Positions 52,130-63,639 of a stretch of DNA of 64,000 nucleotides are shown in pieces. The DNA lies in contig HG738139.1 of NCBI GenBank assembly GCA_000499405.2, positions 12,486,398 to 12,550,397 on the forward strand, in the 5' to 3' direction. How positions within the stretch are numbered: the stretch's first letter is position 1; every line of letters begins with the position of its first letter. A model generated the notes under the pieces. It did no database searches, was not told where the DNA came from, and was given only the letters and a program-made list of their open reading frames with translations. Source of the DNA: Onchocerca volvulus (taxonomy: Eukaryota > Nematoda > Chromadorea > Rhabditida > Onchocercidae). Made by a program: the position numbers and the translations under genes.

Positions 52130-52690
52130 TTCCTCTGATGTTTTAACAAATTACGATTTCGCTAGAATTCTTCATCACGTACATCACATTTGAATTTTTA
52201 TTTAGTCGCATGTATGCACTTATGTTTGTTCGTAAGTGCAGTGCCAATTGAATGTTTTTTGCCGCATAAATCGCACTTGGACAGTTTCTCATTTGCATGT
52301 ACTTCTCGATCATGTTGCTTGCTTCAGATAACTGCGCAATGCGAAATTTTTGCCACATAGATCGCATTTGAATGATTTTTCAAGTACATGAGTCGAATTA
52401 TGCTTGTTCAGAATTCTATTATCACTGAATTCATTGTCGCAAACATTGCACTTATGCGATTTCTCGCCCGTATGTATTCGCTTATGCACGTTCATATCGT
52501 AGCCCTGACTGAATATTCTACTGCATATATCACACTTGAACAGTTTTTTTTCGTTTGCATACACTTCTCGATTATGTCAAAATCACACGTGTGCTGTTCA
52601 AAATCTTTGCCACATAGAATGCATTTAAATGGGTTTTCAGCAATATGTGTCTCATTGCGAAATTGAAGATTGAAAGAATATTCGAACTGT
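52130..52690 (-). pseudogene. Decayed C2H2 zinc-finger gene
   Basis: The minus strand encodes C2H2 fingers without introns. Intact ones are FKCDICSRIFSQGYDMNVHK with RIHTGEK linker, then HKCNVCDNEFSDNRILNKH, then FKCDLCGKNFALRSYL. Finger units continue on both sides in shifted frames: upstream FKCILCGKDFEQHTC (about 52630-52590), downstream KCDLCGKKHSIGTAL (about 52280-52230) and a last FKCDVRDEEF that has lost its second Cys. At least two frameshifts and one in-frame stop (after HKCIHATK) break the array. Such TGEK-linked arrays are normally DNA-binding transcription factors. Lack of introns in an intron-rich genome suggests a retrocopy or a dead single-exon gene. Confidence 0.75.
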
Positions 52691-52699
52691 CCGTCACTT

Positions 52700-53365
52700 T
52701 TATTATTTGAAGGTTTCTGGTGCTGATTAGATTCAATTCCATTGTGTCATTTTTCGGTTCCTATTGATCAGTTATTCTTGCTTGCATTGGTCGATGATTC
52801 TCATTTGATATCTGAAATTATACAAAATGATTTATTTCATAATGTAAGTGATTTGATAATTACTTCTCCTAAAATCTTTGAATTTTAAAATTTCTCATTC
52901 ATTACGAAAAAATTCTATTGTTATCAATACATGCATTGTGAAATCTTTGAAAAACAACATTGCACAATCGTTTGATATTGCTATACTTTAATAGTAATTC
53001 GGAGAATTACAATAATATTTTGAAAAAATATAGTTTTGCTACTTTATTGTGCTGATTTGAAGCAAAGGATGACGTGGACACAAAAAAGATTAACGGACTG
53101 ATATTTTTGAAATGAGTTATGGGATTAAATTATTTTCTGTGTTGTGCATTGATGTTATGATGTAGATTGTTAAATGCAAAACATTGATTGCTTTAAAGGT
53201 AAAAGTAAAATTGATAAGGACGATGAATACTGTTCTTGATTTCTCTTCACAGAAGAAAATTCTGCTCTTGACTAAAAAAAATCTTATAAAATTTACAAAC
53301 ATTTAATTTTTATAGTCAATGCAATTGTTATTTACGAACAAACGAACATTGACATTTCTGTTTAT
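52700..53365. other. Intergenic, no gene seen
   Basis: AT-rich, with no exon or RNA gene that I can support. Confidence 0.5.
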
Positions 53366-53368
53366 GTA

Positions 53369-53457
53369 GATTAGCTGGAGCCGTACACGCGAAGCACGGT
53401 CGGCCCTCATAGGTAGCTGGATCGGCCATGCTCTGCATGGCCGGGCCAGCTAATAAG
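53369..53457. repeat. GC-rich foldback element / candidate structured RNA
   Basis: A sharply bounded GC-rich island of about 85 bases. Its ends, TTAGCTGG (53371) and CCAGCTAA (about 53447), are inverted repeats. Inside are a perfect hairpin CGGCCATGC-TCT-GCATGGCCG (about 53422-53442), a weaker stem CCGT...ACGG (about 53381-53400), and an internal second copy of TAGCTGGA. This gives a three-stem fold closed by the terminal repeat. It matches no tRNA, hammerhead core or snRNA signature I know. It could be a MITE or a small structured RNA. Confidence 0.5.
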
Positions 53458-53459
53458 TA

Positions 53460-55910
53460 ATAAAATAAATTCTACACTGATTGGGAAAGTTCTTTGGAGA
53501 CTGATTTCAAGCATTTCTGCGAGCACGTGATCTATGATCAAATAATTCCTAGTGCTCTTAATCTTTTTTTGCATAATTATGACAAACCCTTTTCTTGTCT
53601 AAATTAGCAGTAAAAAGCGATTAATAGGAAAAAAAAAGTGAACGGAAAAAACTTGACAGTAATGCGAATATTTCGTAAAGTGGTGGCAACTTTTTTCTTA
53701 TCAAAAATCATAAATTTATGTAAATTTATGCAAATAAAAGTCATGATTATTTCTGCAATATCAATGTTTCATCCGACAGCACAATTCAGTATTACTGAAG
53801 GGAATTTAAAGATTGCGAAATACGGGTTGCAGATTATGATAATGAAATTAGAAAAATAAGATAGATGAAATGATAAATAAATTTCGCACAAGAATTCAAA
53901 AGAGCATTAAAAAGGCAAAACTACTCACTTTTTTGGCATAATTCAAATTTTATTCGTGAAATATTTTCTTCAAAACAAATTTCAAATTACATTGACAGTT
54001 AATTAAAAGGAGAACAGCAGGTAGCAAGAAACAAATAATATATAAAATGAGTGCCGCGAAAACATAAGTATTCTAAATTCGTTTAATATAACGCGAATAT
54101 ATGAACTTGGGCAGGCATATATGCATATATTCAAACACAAATACTGAATAATGGAAATTTATGTACAATAATCGATTTCATTTCATCTTTCCAACAATAA
54201 CTTATCAATTTTTTGAAACTTCATTCTTATGCAGCATTATTATGCGAAAAATAACCATCAAAAATTAGTTAAATTTGCGAAACTAATAATTTCGCTTACG
54301 AAATCATTTACTGCATCCGCGATTGTAAAAAACAGATCGCTTTAGAAGGAAACATCCTAAATTACATTCTTTTGCGCTTTGTCAGTTTACAATCATTAGT
54401 CTATAATTCTAAAATAAATTAGATATTAGACTTAAACAATTAAACTTAATTCTATGAAAAAACTTAAAAATTTGTCATCATGCGGTATCAGTACTTGAAA
54501 AAATTAAATGATGGAAATTGAACCGCTGATTATAACGAAACAAAGATAAATAAGTGGTAGTTCATGGAGAATTCTTGTCATTTTTGAGGATTCCATAGCC
54601 TTTATAAAAATGATTTTTATAAAAATGCATCATTTCATGCAATCCTTGATCATGTTTCACCTCATTTTCATCTAATTTGTTGTCTTATCATAAAAAAATT
54701 ATTTATTTTGACGAGTTTATACTTTATTTTTGTAACTGTGTTTTCTTTTGTAATTTAACAATTCTTTTTTAGAGGATTTGTTAATATTTCATAACTCTAA
54801 ACCTGATTATGGCATATAATAATTTTAATGAGCTAATCTTACTGTTAAGAAATTAAAGTAATTAGTGCTAGAATTATGAGGATAAAGAAAAGCATTCAGA
54901 TGGCAATATCAGAAGCTAAAAAGTAAGGCATAGCCAGAAATTAATCGAAGTTCTGAAATCAAAAACGACCATTTAAAAATGTCGTGAATGAGAATAATTC
55001 AGCATGAAAAAAAAAGAAAAAAGCAGGTTGCATGTATGTTTCATCGATTTTTAAGCTCTTAATAATTTTTCAAAAATTAATCAAGATATTAAAAAACTCT
55101 TTTCATTCTTAGTGCTTGGAAAATTGCATTGAGAATTGCAAAGTTTGCGAATTTTCCAGGTTCCGAAGGATGAAATCCACAGCATATAAAGCAAGAATAA
55201 TAGGATTAGTTTGGGTTTAATAGTTTATTCAAAAAATAAATTTAAATTCAATAGAAGAATGAAACTGTCAAAAAATGTACAGTAACCTCTTTTCTTCATT
55301 TCTCCTCTCGGGATGCCATTCAAAAATTTCTGCATGTTAAGTAATTGGATCATTCAAATTTTGGACCAAAGTTTTTTACTGATGACTTAATTTTTGCAGC
55401 ATATAAAATTCTCACATTCAGTTTCGAATTCATTTTTTGCTTACTTGTTTTGTCGCAAATGTTATCTTTCACAGTCGTTTCCAACACTTTTATATCAAAT
55501 TATATGAATTTCTTTCGAAAATTTTGACGATTTTCCTGTTTCAATCCTTTTACCAAAAACTGATAAAATTTTTTAAGTTCTGCATGTTGCTTTTGATAAT
55601 TGCAACGATGTTTACTTCATGATAAACAAGTTAGTTACAGAAAATTAGAATTTTGAAGTTACAGAAAATTAAAATTTGGATTCAATCTCTGAAATTTGCG
55701 GAAAAAGCTAAATTTTGCTCAAAAGTATCAGAATTATTTTTCAAAATTGTTAGGAAATGTTATATGCAATGCATGTGGTATTAACAAGCTTGAATTGCTC
55801 AACTGAAAGTGTATGATAATTAATGATTATATAAAGTACTACAACTTCACTAGATCTTTTTCGTTCTCAGAAATTCTTAAAAATGATCGCTCATATTTGG
55901 AAATTCTCGA
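53460..55910. other. Intergenic, no gene seen
   Basis: AT-rich, with chance frames only (for example 53638-53859 and 55345-55622, plus strand). It should include the promoter of the secreted orphan gene that follows. Confidence 0.5.
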
Positions 55911-55912
55911 AA

Positions 55913-58877
55913 ATGAAGGAAATGCATTTTACACTGTTACTTATTTCTCTTTGTTTCATTGCAACCAACGGTGGACTTATTACTACGACTCCTACAGGTA
56001 AATTTCAAGATTTCTATCATTCGACTAATTAAACTTTGCGAAATTAAATAATTTAGAAGAAACAAATCGTGATGGATTCATTGAGAAATGCGAAGATTTA
56101 AATATTTTGATGAATGCTCCTTATCCAGTACAGAAAGAAATAGCGAAATATTTTGTTACTTTCAACAACAGCGATTTGCTTTCTGTTGCCGCGTTAGTCT
56201 TTTACATTCATTTCGTTAATTCATTGTTAAATTTTCACTTACTTTCAACTATGTATGCTTCTTTGATTGGAATGAAAAGGTCAATTTACCATCTCTTTTT
56301 TGAATTTTAATTTATCTTATTAAAGAACTTGTAAATCGTTTTTTGAACCTGCAAAGAAAGTGTTGAATGAAAGGATTAAACCATTAATTATAACGAATGG
56401 TACAGTAAGTGGTATAACTGATCAGCAGATCTTCTCTACACATGGACAAGAAGTTAAAACACGTGACTTTTTAATGGTAAATTTTTATTTATGAAACTTA
56501 CAGAAGTAAAAACTGACTTTTATTATAATACTGTTTTATTTTATTTGATTGTTTTCATCAAACTTTATTTATGTAAATTTTCCTTATTCTTTAATTCTGA
56601 AAAAATCAAAAAATTTTTAACACATCTTTATTCTGTTTTCCAAAACACAATCATTCTGCTATTTAAAAGTTGAACTTGCGGAAAACAGCAAAAAATGCAT
56701 TAAAAAACTGTCAATCATTGAAAAAAAAAATTTAGATTGAATTAGATTGCGCAAACTTGGCTTATTTTAGCTTCAAAAATGGCAACCTGAATTTGCTCTT
56801 TTCTTTGATGATTGTTATAATGGGAAATCGAAACAACATGTGTCAAAATTTTCCAAAAGTTTCCAGATAGTCCCACATAACAGTCATCTTCAAATTTCTT
56901 TCAGATATCCATTTTGTAAGTAATTTCATTGAATTTCATTTTTCGCTGAAGCAATTTCATGTTCATTAATTTAGCATTCAATTTCATTTCAGTTAAATCA
57001 AATAAAATCTCAATTTTGTTTGCATAAATCATTAAATAAAATATCACTTTTTTTTTCAGATGGAATGTTAGGTAACAATCATCCACGAAGCGCCGTAATT
57101 ATTCCAAAGATGTATAAAGCGTCTGTTGATGTCATCTATCGTAATAGTGAGTAAGTTATTTCTCTATTGAAAATGATGTTTTTCCATCTTCTGATCACAT
57201 TTGCTGAGATGCAGTTATTTTGAATATATTTTGAATTTGTGATTAGTTTGTCCCATCAAATTGGTTTTGAAATCTCTCACAGTAGTAGAAGTAATCGTGT
57301 AGTATCAGAATGCTTTGGCAGAGATTATTATTTGAAGTTTTGAATATATTGTTGTGACAATGTCGAGAATAGCTAATCGTCCACTTTGCAACGTTAATTA
57401 CAAGATAGTTATTGTTGCTTGCATTTGAAAAATCACCAAAATAATCTATCTTTTTTTGACTTTTTATTGTTTTTTTTTTTTTGAAATTTTAATGAATATT
57501 ATTGAATTAAAGATGGACAGCAGAATTAGCAATGTTTTATTTATTCGAAATCATTTGACGAATGATTTAACTTGACACAATGATCTGGCTATTCGCCTGG
57601 AGAGTAAGTGCTCCTAAAACAGGATATGATAACATAATTATTTGGTTATGTTGCTGACAAGTAATCAATCGAAGATAGCTGTCAATTATTAGTAATTTGC
57701 TATTCCACTTTTTTTTTTTTTTTTTTGATAGTAATTATTCTTCAGATACGAATTCTTTTCTCCAGATAAATCGAAGATGGTAACAATTACTATATATTTT
57801 TCTCTTTTTTGAATTTTAAAAACATTTATCAGTTTTCTAACTGTTTTTGTCCATTTTGCTGTAATTTAAATAATAATATACTTTTATTTTCGGTAATATT
57901 TTTCAGCCGAATAAATTGATAACATAATTAAACAAATAAAAATGCAATTTTTAGCGTGAAGCGAAATTAATTATTGCTTTTGGAGAAAATTCTGATATAG
58001 AATCGGATATAAATTCTTATATCGCTCCGTCTATAGAAAGTCGTTCTGTATCGATCTTTTATGCTTTGCACAATGACGAGGAATGGATTGAATGGTAATT
58101 CAAATTTCTTGATCACTTGTACTGACGGTAAGAAAATGATCGGACTTTCGGATTTGATAGAATTAAAGATATCATGTCTGAATCAAATAGAAAATAACTA
58201 ACAGATATTAATGTTCAATTTCATATAATTATGATTTCAGGATGCATCGTCTGTTTGTGATATTCAGTGGTAGCAACATTGAAAAGTCGATGTTTCTCGT
58301 AGAAACAACTGATGAAGAAGAACTGAGGGAGAAGCTTTTAATATGGAAGGTTTGACCTATTAAACATTCTTTTTTTTTATTTCTTTTAAATTTATTTAAT
58401 CGGAACTGATTATAAATATCAGTCAAAATGATATTCCGTGAAAGCATCACCATATTTACAATTAATTAATTTGCTAATTGCAAGTTAATTTGTGGATTTA
58501 AAAATTTTTTTCCATTTTATTGTTGTTTCCCATCAATTTTGTGTGCCATTTCTCCAATAGTTTTCTTTTGCAGTCTGAATTAGATTTCCTTGAAAGTCAT
58601 CACATAATCCCATTTCATTTCACAAAAGAATCGATGGAACCAACGAATAGTGAGGAGATATTCAGGTTCGGAAATTCAATTTTTTTAATAATTCATAGCG
58701 GATAACATTATTTCTCACAATTTTATTTTCAGAGAGATATTTGGTATTCAGCCGGCTATCTTACGGTTGTCTGCATCTGAGTTAGCCGAAACTGGCGTAA
58801 TTTACTACGATTCCACGTCGAAGGCTAGAAGAAATCCGGGCCCAGTGTATGCGATAGTTGGTTATAAAAAATTCTGA
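55913..58877 (+). CDS. Secreted orphan protein, 10 exons, about 372 residues
   Basis: Exons 55922-55997, 56057-56192, 56326-56476, 56771-56915, 57060-57150, 57746-57779, 57955-58094, 58241-58349, 58574-58665, 58733-58877. The summed length is 1119 bases (373 codons) with every phase consistent, including a 34-base micro-exon. Two in-frame ATGs (55913 and 55922) are possible starts. The N-terminus MHFTLLLISLCFIATNGG is a good signal peptide. The rest has scattered Cys (EKCEDLN, ATCKSFF, DDCYNG), a potential N-glycosylation site NGT (in ITNGTVSG), a lysine-rich middle and a basic end SKARRNPGPVYAIVGYKKF. There is no second membrane segment and no GPI-like tail. I do not recognise the family; a nematode-restricted secreted or excretory protein is the likeliest reading. 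Confidence 0.7.
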
Positions 58878-58879
58878 GA

Positions 58880-61540
58880 AGACAATGAATTTAAATAATT
58901 GAACGAAATTATTATGCTATCGAGAAATTTCTCATTCGTTGAAAGTATTGTATCTTATAAAAATTTTATAATAAATCAACAGCTCGGAAATATGTGGAAA
59001 ATTTTTGAAAAGGTGAAATAAAAATATTAATCGTAAAATAAATTTTTAAATCGTTCATCAAATCGATTAAATTTCATCAAATACAAATTAATTCTTTTTT
59101 TAAATTTATTACAAAGTTATTTGAGTACAAAGAGTTCGATTATCTGGAACAACTGAAAATTTTAGAAAAAGTTTCAGTTTCACCCAAATTTTCATCATTT
59201 TTGTCATTAATGAGTTTTTGACAAAAAGAAGGAAAAGCGAAAAATAAGAAAAAAAATATTTATATTATTTGTAATTTACAAAGTTCCTTTCTTTTGCAAC
59301 TTTTTATTAGACTTAATAAGTTTAGCTTCTATTATTTTCATTTGTTTATTGTGATTTTTCTTGAAATGATTGCTATAATTTTATTAAAATGCATTTCTTT
59401 AAAGACTTTGAAATGATGAACAAATAAAATTGCAAATAAAACATGAAAAATATTGAGAGTAAAATGACATCTAAACAAATTTGGAAATATGCCAGTAAAA
59501 ATTTGAATTTTTTTCTTTTCCTTTTTATTTATACAACACTTGAATATAATCATCAGCTTCATATGGTTTTTTTTTTTTTGATTATTGTATTCTCAAATTG
59601 CTATCGTTTTCATCATCTGCAAAATCTGCTCAAAATTTTTCTTGGATTATCAAAATATTCAGTAAATTTAAGGATAAATTTAATTTAAATACTATAATAT
59701 ATCTTATGCTGAGGAAAATTTGAATTTGATTTAAATTACGGCAAATTTGTCGTATCACTTAAATGATAAATATTATATAAAAAAGAAACATATACTTCTA
59801 AGGAAAATATATGGCACGATCTCGTTGTCAAAAAAAATGGATTATCCAACTTTCTAACTAGCATCTGGATAATTTTTCTAAAAAATAAGGCGATGCATAA
59901 GGAAATGCTAGACTAAAATCTAGAAAAAAGCTTAAATTATCGAAAAATTCGAAAAGCCAGCAGTTGAGACATTCAATTGATCATGTCTAAAAATTCCTTT
60001 CCAGCAATTGTATCAATTTTTTGTGATCGTTGTAAATTCGAAACCACTATCACTTCCCGACAATATATGTATTTGATAATTCAGTCTACATATACAACAC
60101 AGGACGACAACAGTTCCCATGTCATTCGAATTTCTTCTCCTTCATTTTCAACTACAATCGGTACCCCTTTTTGCAATTTTTGAATTATTATTTAACTCAA
60201 ATATTGTGTCAATAAATTGTATTATAATGTAATTATGCCGATAAATTGCGTTATAATAAAGCTCTTTTCTTTACAAAAAAGGACATCATTATGAAAAGGC
60301 TTCAAATCCCTAAACCTCTTCACAAATTCTTCTTGATTCCACGATATAAATTTCAAAACACAAACTGATCGACTGAATAGTCAAAAACTGCTCGAACTAT
60401 CAAACTTTAACTCACATCAATTCATTCGTAGTTTAAGCACAAATTTTTGTTCATGAATCTGAACAAAAACAATATAATTGCATGACCAACAATCCAAACA
60501 GTATACAACGGTTTTAATCACTTCCACAGATCATTAATCGATTCATCATATTATCACATTCCTCAAATTTGATTTTTTTTTTTTTTTTTTTTATTGTGAA
60601 TAATGGAGGGAGTGGAGGTAAGAATATAAGTTAGGTCTGCATTTAATTTATATTTAGCGTTTTTTTTTATTTGCAAATTATTTGAATATTCGAATTAAAA
60701 AGTCTTCATTTTCTAATTATCTATCACGAAATCACTTCCATTTATATTATAGCTTAAGTGATATTTGCAAATTTATTTGCTGGATTTCTCGAGCTAAAAA
60801 TTGAATTTTGATTCAATTTCCAATTATATTTTACTTTTTTTTCTATTTATTTTCTGATACTGCCATACATTGTTTGAGTAATTTTTGCAAAATTATTAAT
60901 ATCTAATGCATATAAAATTTTAAAGATTGTGGAAAAATCGGAAAACTCCCTTTTTTGAAATTGCTTTTTACATCTATCTTTACTGAAATTTGGCCTTGTA
61001 ACTTCGAAAAAAGCAAAATTATAATTCATTTTTTGGGACACTCTCTGATACATACCGATTTCAGTATTACTTGATCACATGTCTATAGGAAGGTTCTCTG
61101 AATACAGAGTAATTTTTTCTCCTAATTAAAACTGTGGAAATACAGCTAGACCACTCAATTAACGGCGAAGACACTTCTGACCATACCTGTCGTGAAAGTC
61201 GCGAAAACTAAAATAAATTAAGTAAAAATGGGAATGCTTTCCATGATTCATGATTCATTAATTATCTCCTTTTTATATCTGTCTAAATTTACATTCCTTA
61301 GATTATTCCCATGTTTTTTCTGTTTTTATCTCTGCTCATATCTTTTTTTTCCTGTCATACAGGAAATGCCTTTGCTACCGATTTCTTACAATACTTATCT
61401 AAATTCACGTTTTTGTCCAAATTCACATTTAATCTTCTGATTAGATTTTGTTACGATGCTCATGTTGCAATTGGGTCTTAACAGTTTCCGGTGTTTACTG
61501 AAAACCACTTCCACTTTTTAATAAATATAAGCTTGTATAT
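58880..61540. other. Intergenic, no gene seen
   Basis: AT-rich. Frames such as 59443-59688, 59977-60183 and 61228-61440 (plus) have no motif and low-complexity composition. Confidence 0.5.
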
Positions 61541-61544
61541 CGCT

Positions 61545-62377
61545 CAGGGCTTCGCCCCCCGCGAAGGCCTGACGGGTGAGAGGATTTTTATGGGTCGGGC
61601 TGTTCGTATATTAATTATTTTTTTTTTTTGTTGTGTTAAAGTTTTTTTTTAATAAAATTTTATTAATGAAAATGGTGTTAATACAATAGAAATGAAGCGT
61701 ATTATCATGTTATATTTCTTCGTTGTTGTTGATGGCTATGTCCGTGTTGAATTGGTATGAGAACTGCATTCGGTCTTCGTTTTTGGTCCAAATCCAGGTG
61801 ATGGTAACTCTTCGATCAAATGCACGCATGTCGTATTTTCTAATGACATCCGGCTTCCACCAGTATTCGGGTAATTTGTTGCTGGTTATTACGATTGCCT
61901 TACTGGTGAATTTAACGAAGCCCCCTTTAATGGGTACCATGTGTTTCTTGGAGTCGGCTAGGTTGAATATTTCAGCTGGGGACATCCAGTCGTAGAAGTC
62001 GTCTAGGATGACGACTTCTTCTTGGTTGTAATTGTCCCACCATTTGTTCATATTTGCTGTTTTGATGTAGTAGGATTTGGATAATTTGGTGACAAAGGTG
62101 GTTTTTCCGATTCCTGGTTCGCCGATTATGAGGTAGAGCTCCGTTGTTTGTTTTCTGTCTTCCATTAAGTAGTTCTTTAGTGTTATTATTTTAGTAAGAC
62201 TTTTCATAACTAATAAATTGTCTTCCTCAGCTAATTCTTATAAAGTTAGTTCGTTTTCACAAAGTTTTTTTAAGAGGTCTGATTGTAAATCAGATTTTCT
62301 TTTTCTATTATTTTCGGGTCTGTCTTCTATTTCTTTTTCAATGTTCAAAAAAAATAGCTGCCTTGGCTGCATGCTAT
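61545..62377 (-). pseudogene. Endogenous CRESS-DNA-virus-like Rep, copy A (helicase half)
   Basis: In the virus Rep is the rolling-circle initiator with an N-terminal HUH nuclease and a C-terminal SF3 helicase. The frame 61710-62207 (165 codons) keeps the helicase: Walker A GEPGIGKTT (about residues 29-37), WWDNYNQEE, Walker B VVILDDF, and motif C IVITSN, with FVKFTSK before it, all in the circovirus/cyclovirus-like order. Upstream the same frame continues through a lysine-rich linker but is cut by TAA at 62238-62240. The HUH domain is absent: the sequence breaks into the inverted copy near 62370. Downstream lie an A/T-rich 3' part and a GC-rich hairpin (61548-61569). Base composition differs from the surroundings. 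It is an old integrated copy, with no evidence for an active virus. Confidence 0.9.
61548..61569. repeat. GC hairpin repeated at element junctions
   Basis: GGCTTCGC-CCCC-GCGAAGGCC can fold into a short stem with a C-rich loop. A second copy is at 63421-63442 and an altered inverted one lies at about 62890-62920. In the parent replicon it was probably an intergenic stem-loop downstream of Rep; no NANTATTAC nonamer is present in it. Confidence 0.6.
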
Positions 62378-62935
62378 CCAAATCCTACTACATCAAAACA
62401 GCAAATATGGACAAATGGTGGGACAATTACAACCAGGAAAAAGTCGTCATCCTAGACGACTTCCACGGCTGGATGTCCCCAGCTGAAATATTCAACCTAG
62501 ACGACTCCAAGAAACACATGGTACCCATTAAAGGGGGCTTCGTTAAATTCACCAGTAAGGCAATCGTAATAACCAGCAACAAATTACCCGAATACTGGTG
62601 GAAGCCGAATGTCATCAAAAAATACGACATGTGTGCATTCGATCGAAGAGTTACCATCACCTGGATTTGGACCAAAAACGAAGACCGAATGCAGTTCTTA
62701 TACCAATTCAACACGGACATAGCCATCAACAACAACGAAGAAATATAACGTGATAATACGCTTCATTTCTATTGTATTAACACTATTTTCATTAATAAAA
62801 TTTTATTAAAAAAAAAACTTTAACACAACAAAAAAAAAAAACAATTAATATACGAACAGCCCGACCCATAAAAATCCTCTCACCCGTCAGGCCTTCTCGG
62901 GGAGAGCTTCGCCCCCCTACCCTCCCCCCAATTTT
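62378..62935 (+). pseudogene. Endogenous CRESS-like Rep, copy B (inverted, 5'-truncated)
   Basis: An inverted duplicate of copy A. Homology starts at ATCCAAATCCTACTAC (62378), just after where Walker A would be, and the open frame runs to the TAA at 62746-62748. It has WWDNYNQEK, VVILDDF and IVITSN but no Walker A, so it cannot be a working ATPase. It differs from copy A at about nine residues (for example DDFHGW here, DDFYDW in copy A). Homology continues past the stop to about 62910 and ends in a GC-rich block near 62900-62930. Confidence 0.9.
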
Positions 62936-62968
62936 ATAGGGGCTATTTTCTATTCAAAAATTTACTAT

Positions 62969-63412
62969 TCACATAAGCAACGTAGCTTTTCTTAACCAAT
63001 ACAACGTGACCCCCACCTGAATCTCACCACCCCCACTACCACAATCCGTCCCATGAGCCAAATTCACCACCGGGCTGTTCGGTTGGAACAAATGATAGTC
63101 CGTATACGACGGAAAACGCGGTCACATACGGCGCACAACATTCGCCGTGAGGCATGTCAAACGAGTAGCAGCCACGTCTGTTCTGTCGCCTTCACCGCCA
63201 ACCTGCACTCGCAACACTCCGGGAGTACAATCCTTATTCGTCGCGATCCAAACCACTGCGCCATAAATTTTTACCGGACAGTCGTTCGGTAAACCATATG
63301 CATTGGCGAGCATGGGATGGGATCGTCCTCCTGCCTGGAGATCGAAGCACGCCGAAGCAAATGTAATGTCCCGAGAAGCACGAGCAGCGAACCGAGTAAA
63401 AAACCATTCGCT
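62969..63412 (-). pseudogene. Capsid-like relic of the CRESS element
   Basis: A GC-rich minus-strand frame of about 148 codons, open from 63412 except for one TGA at 63122-63124, ending at the TGA at 62969-62971. Features include a Phe/Arg-rich start (FFTRFAARASRD), a Gly-rich middle (RVQVGGEGDR), an HLFQPNSPVVN block and a hydrophobic/basic end GEIQVGVTLYWLRKA. It lies tail-to-tail with Rep copy B, as Rep and Cap do in ambisense circular ssDNA viruses. Capsids of this group diverge strongly, so the call rests on position, composition and coding potential rather than a signature motif. Confidence 0.5.
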
Positions 63413-63420
63413 TCATAGAG

Positions 63421-63635
63421 GGCTTCGCCCCCCCGCGAAGGCCTAACGGGTGAGAGGATTTTATGGGTCGAGCTGTTCGTATATTAATTGTTTTTTTTTT
63501 TTTTTTGTTGCGTTAAAGTGTTTTTTTTTAGTAAAATTTTATTAATGAAAATGGTGTTAATACAACAGAAATGAAGCGTATTATAAATCACGTTATATTT
63601 CTTCGTTGTTGTTGATGGCTATGTCCGTGTTGAAA
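63421..63635 (-). pseudogene. Third copy of the Rep 3' end (truncated)
   Basis: Starts with the same GC hairpin as copy A (GGCTTCGCCC...GCGAAGGCC) and continues through the same 3' region to the last codons of Rep, then breaks off at about 63635 into unrelated DNA. It is a direct repeat of 61548-61775. Confidence 0.9.
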
Positions 63636-63639
63636 AAGG

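Noticed and set aside
53369..53457. Hammerhead ribozyme
   Set aside because: Three stems are present but the conserved CTGATGA and GAAA core is missing.
55345..55622. Overlapping frames resembling a membrane peptide
   Set aside because: Hydrophobic only because of T-rich DNA; no splice sites link them to the gene that follows.
61071..61079. CAGTATTAC, similar to the CRESS origin nonamer NANTATTAC
   Set aside because: It lies about 470 bases outside the element and has no flanking stem, so it is most likely a chance match in AT-rich DNA.
62427..62735. 102-codon minus-strand frame opposite Rep copy B (also 61723-61995 plus, opposite copy A)
   Set aside because: Antisense shadows of the Rep frame; the two are similar to each other only because the Rep copies are.
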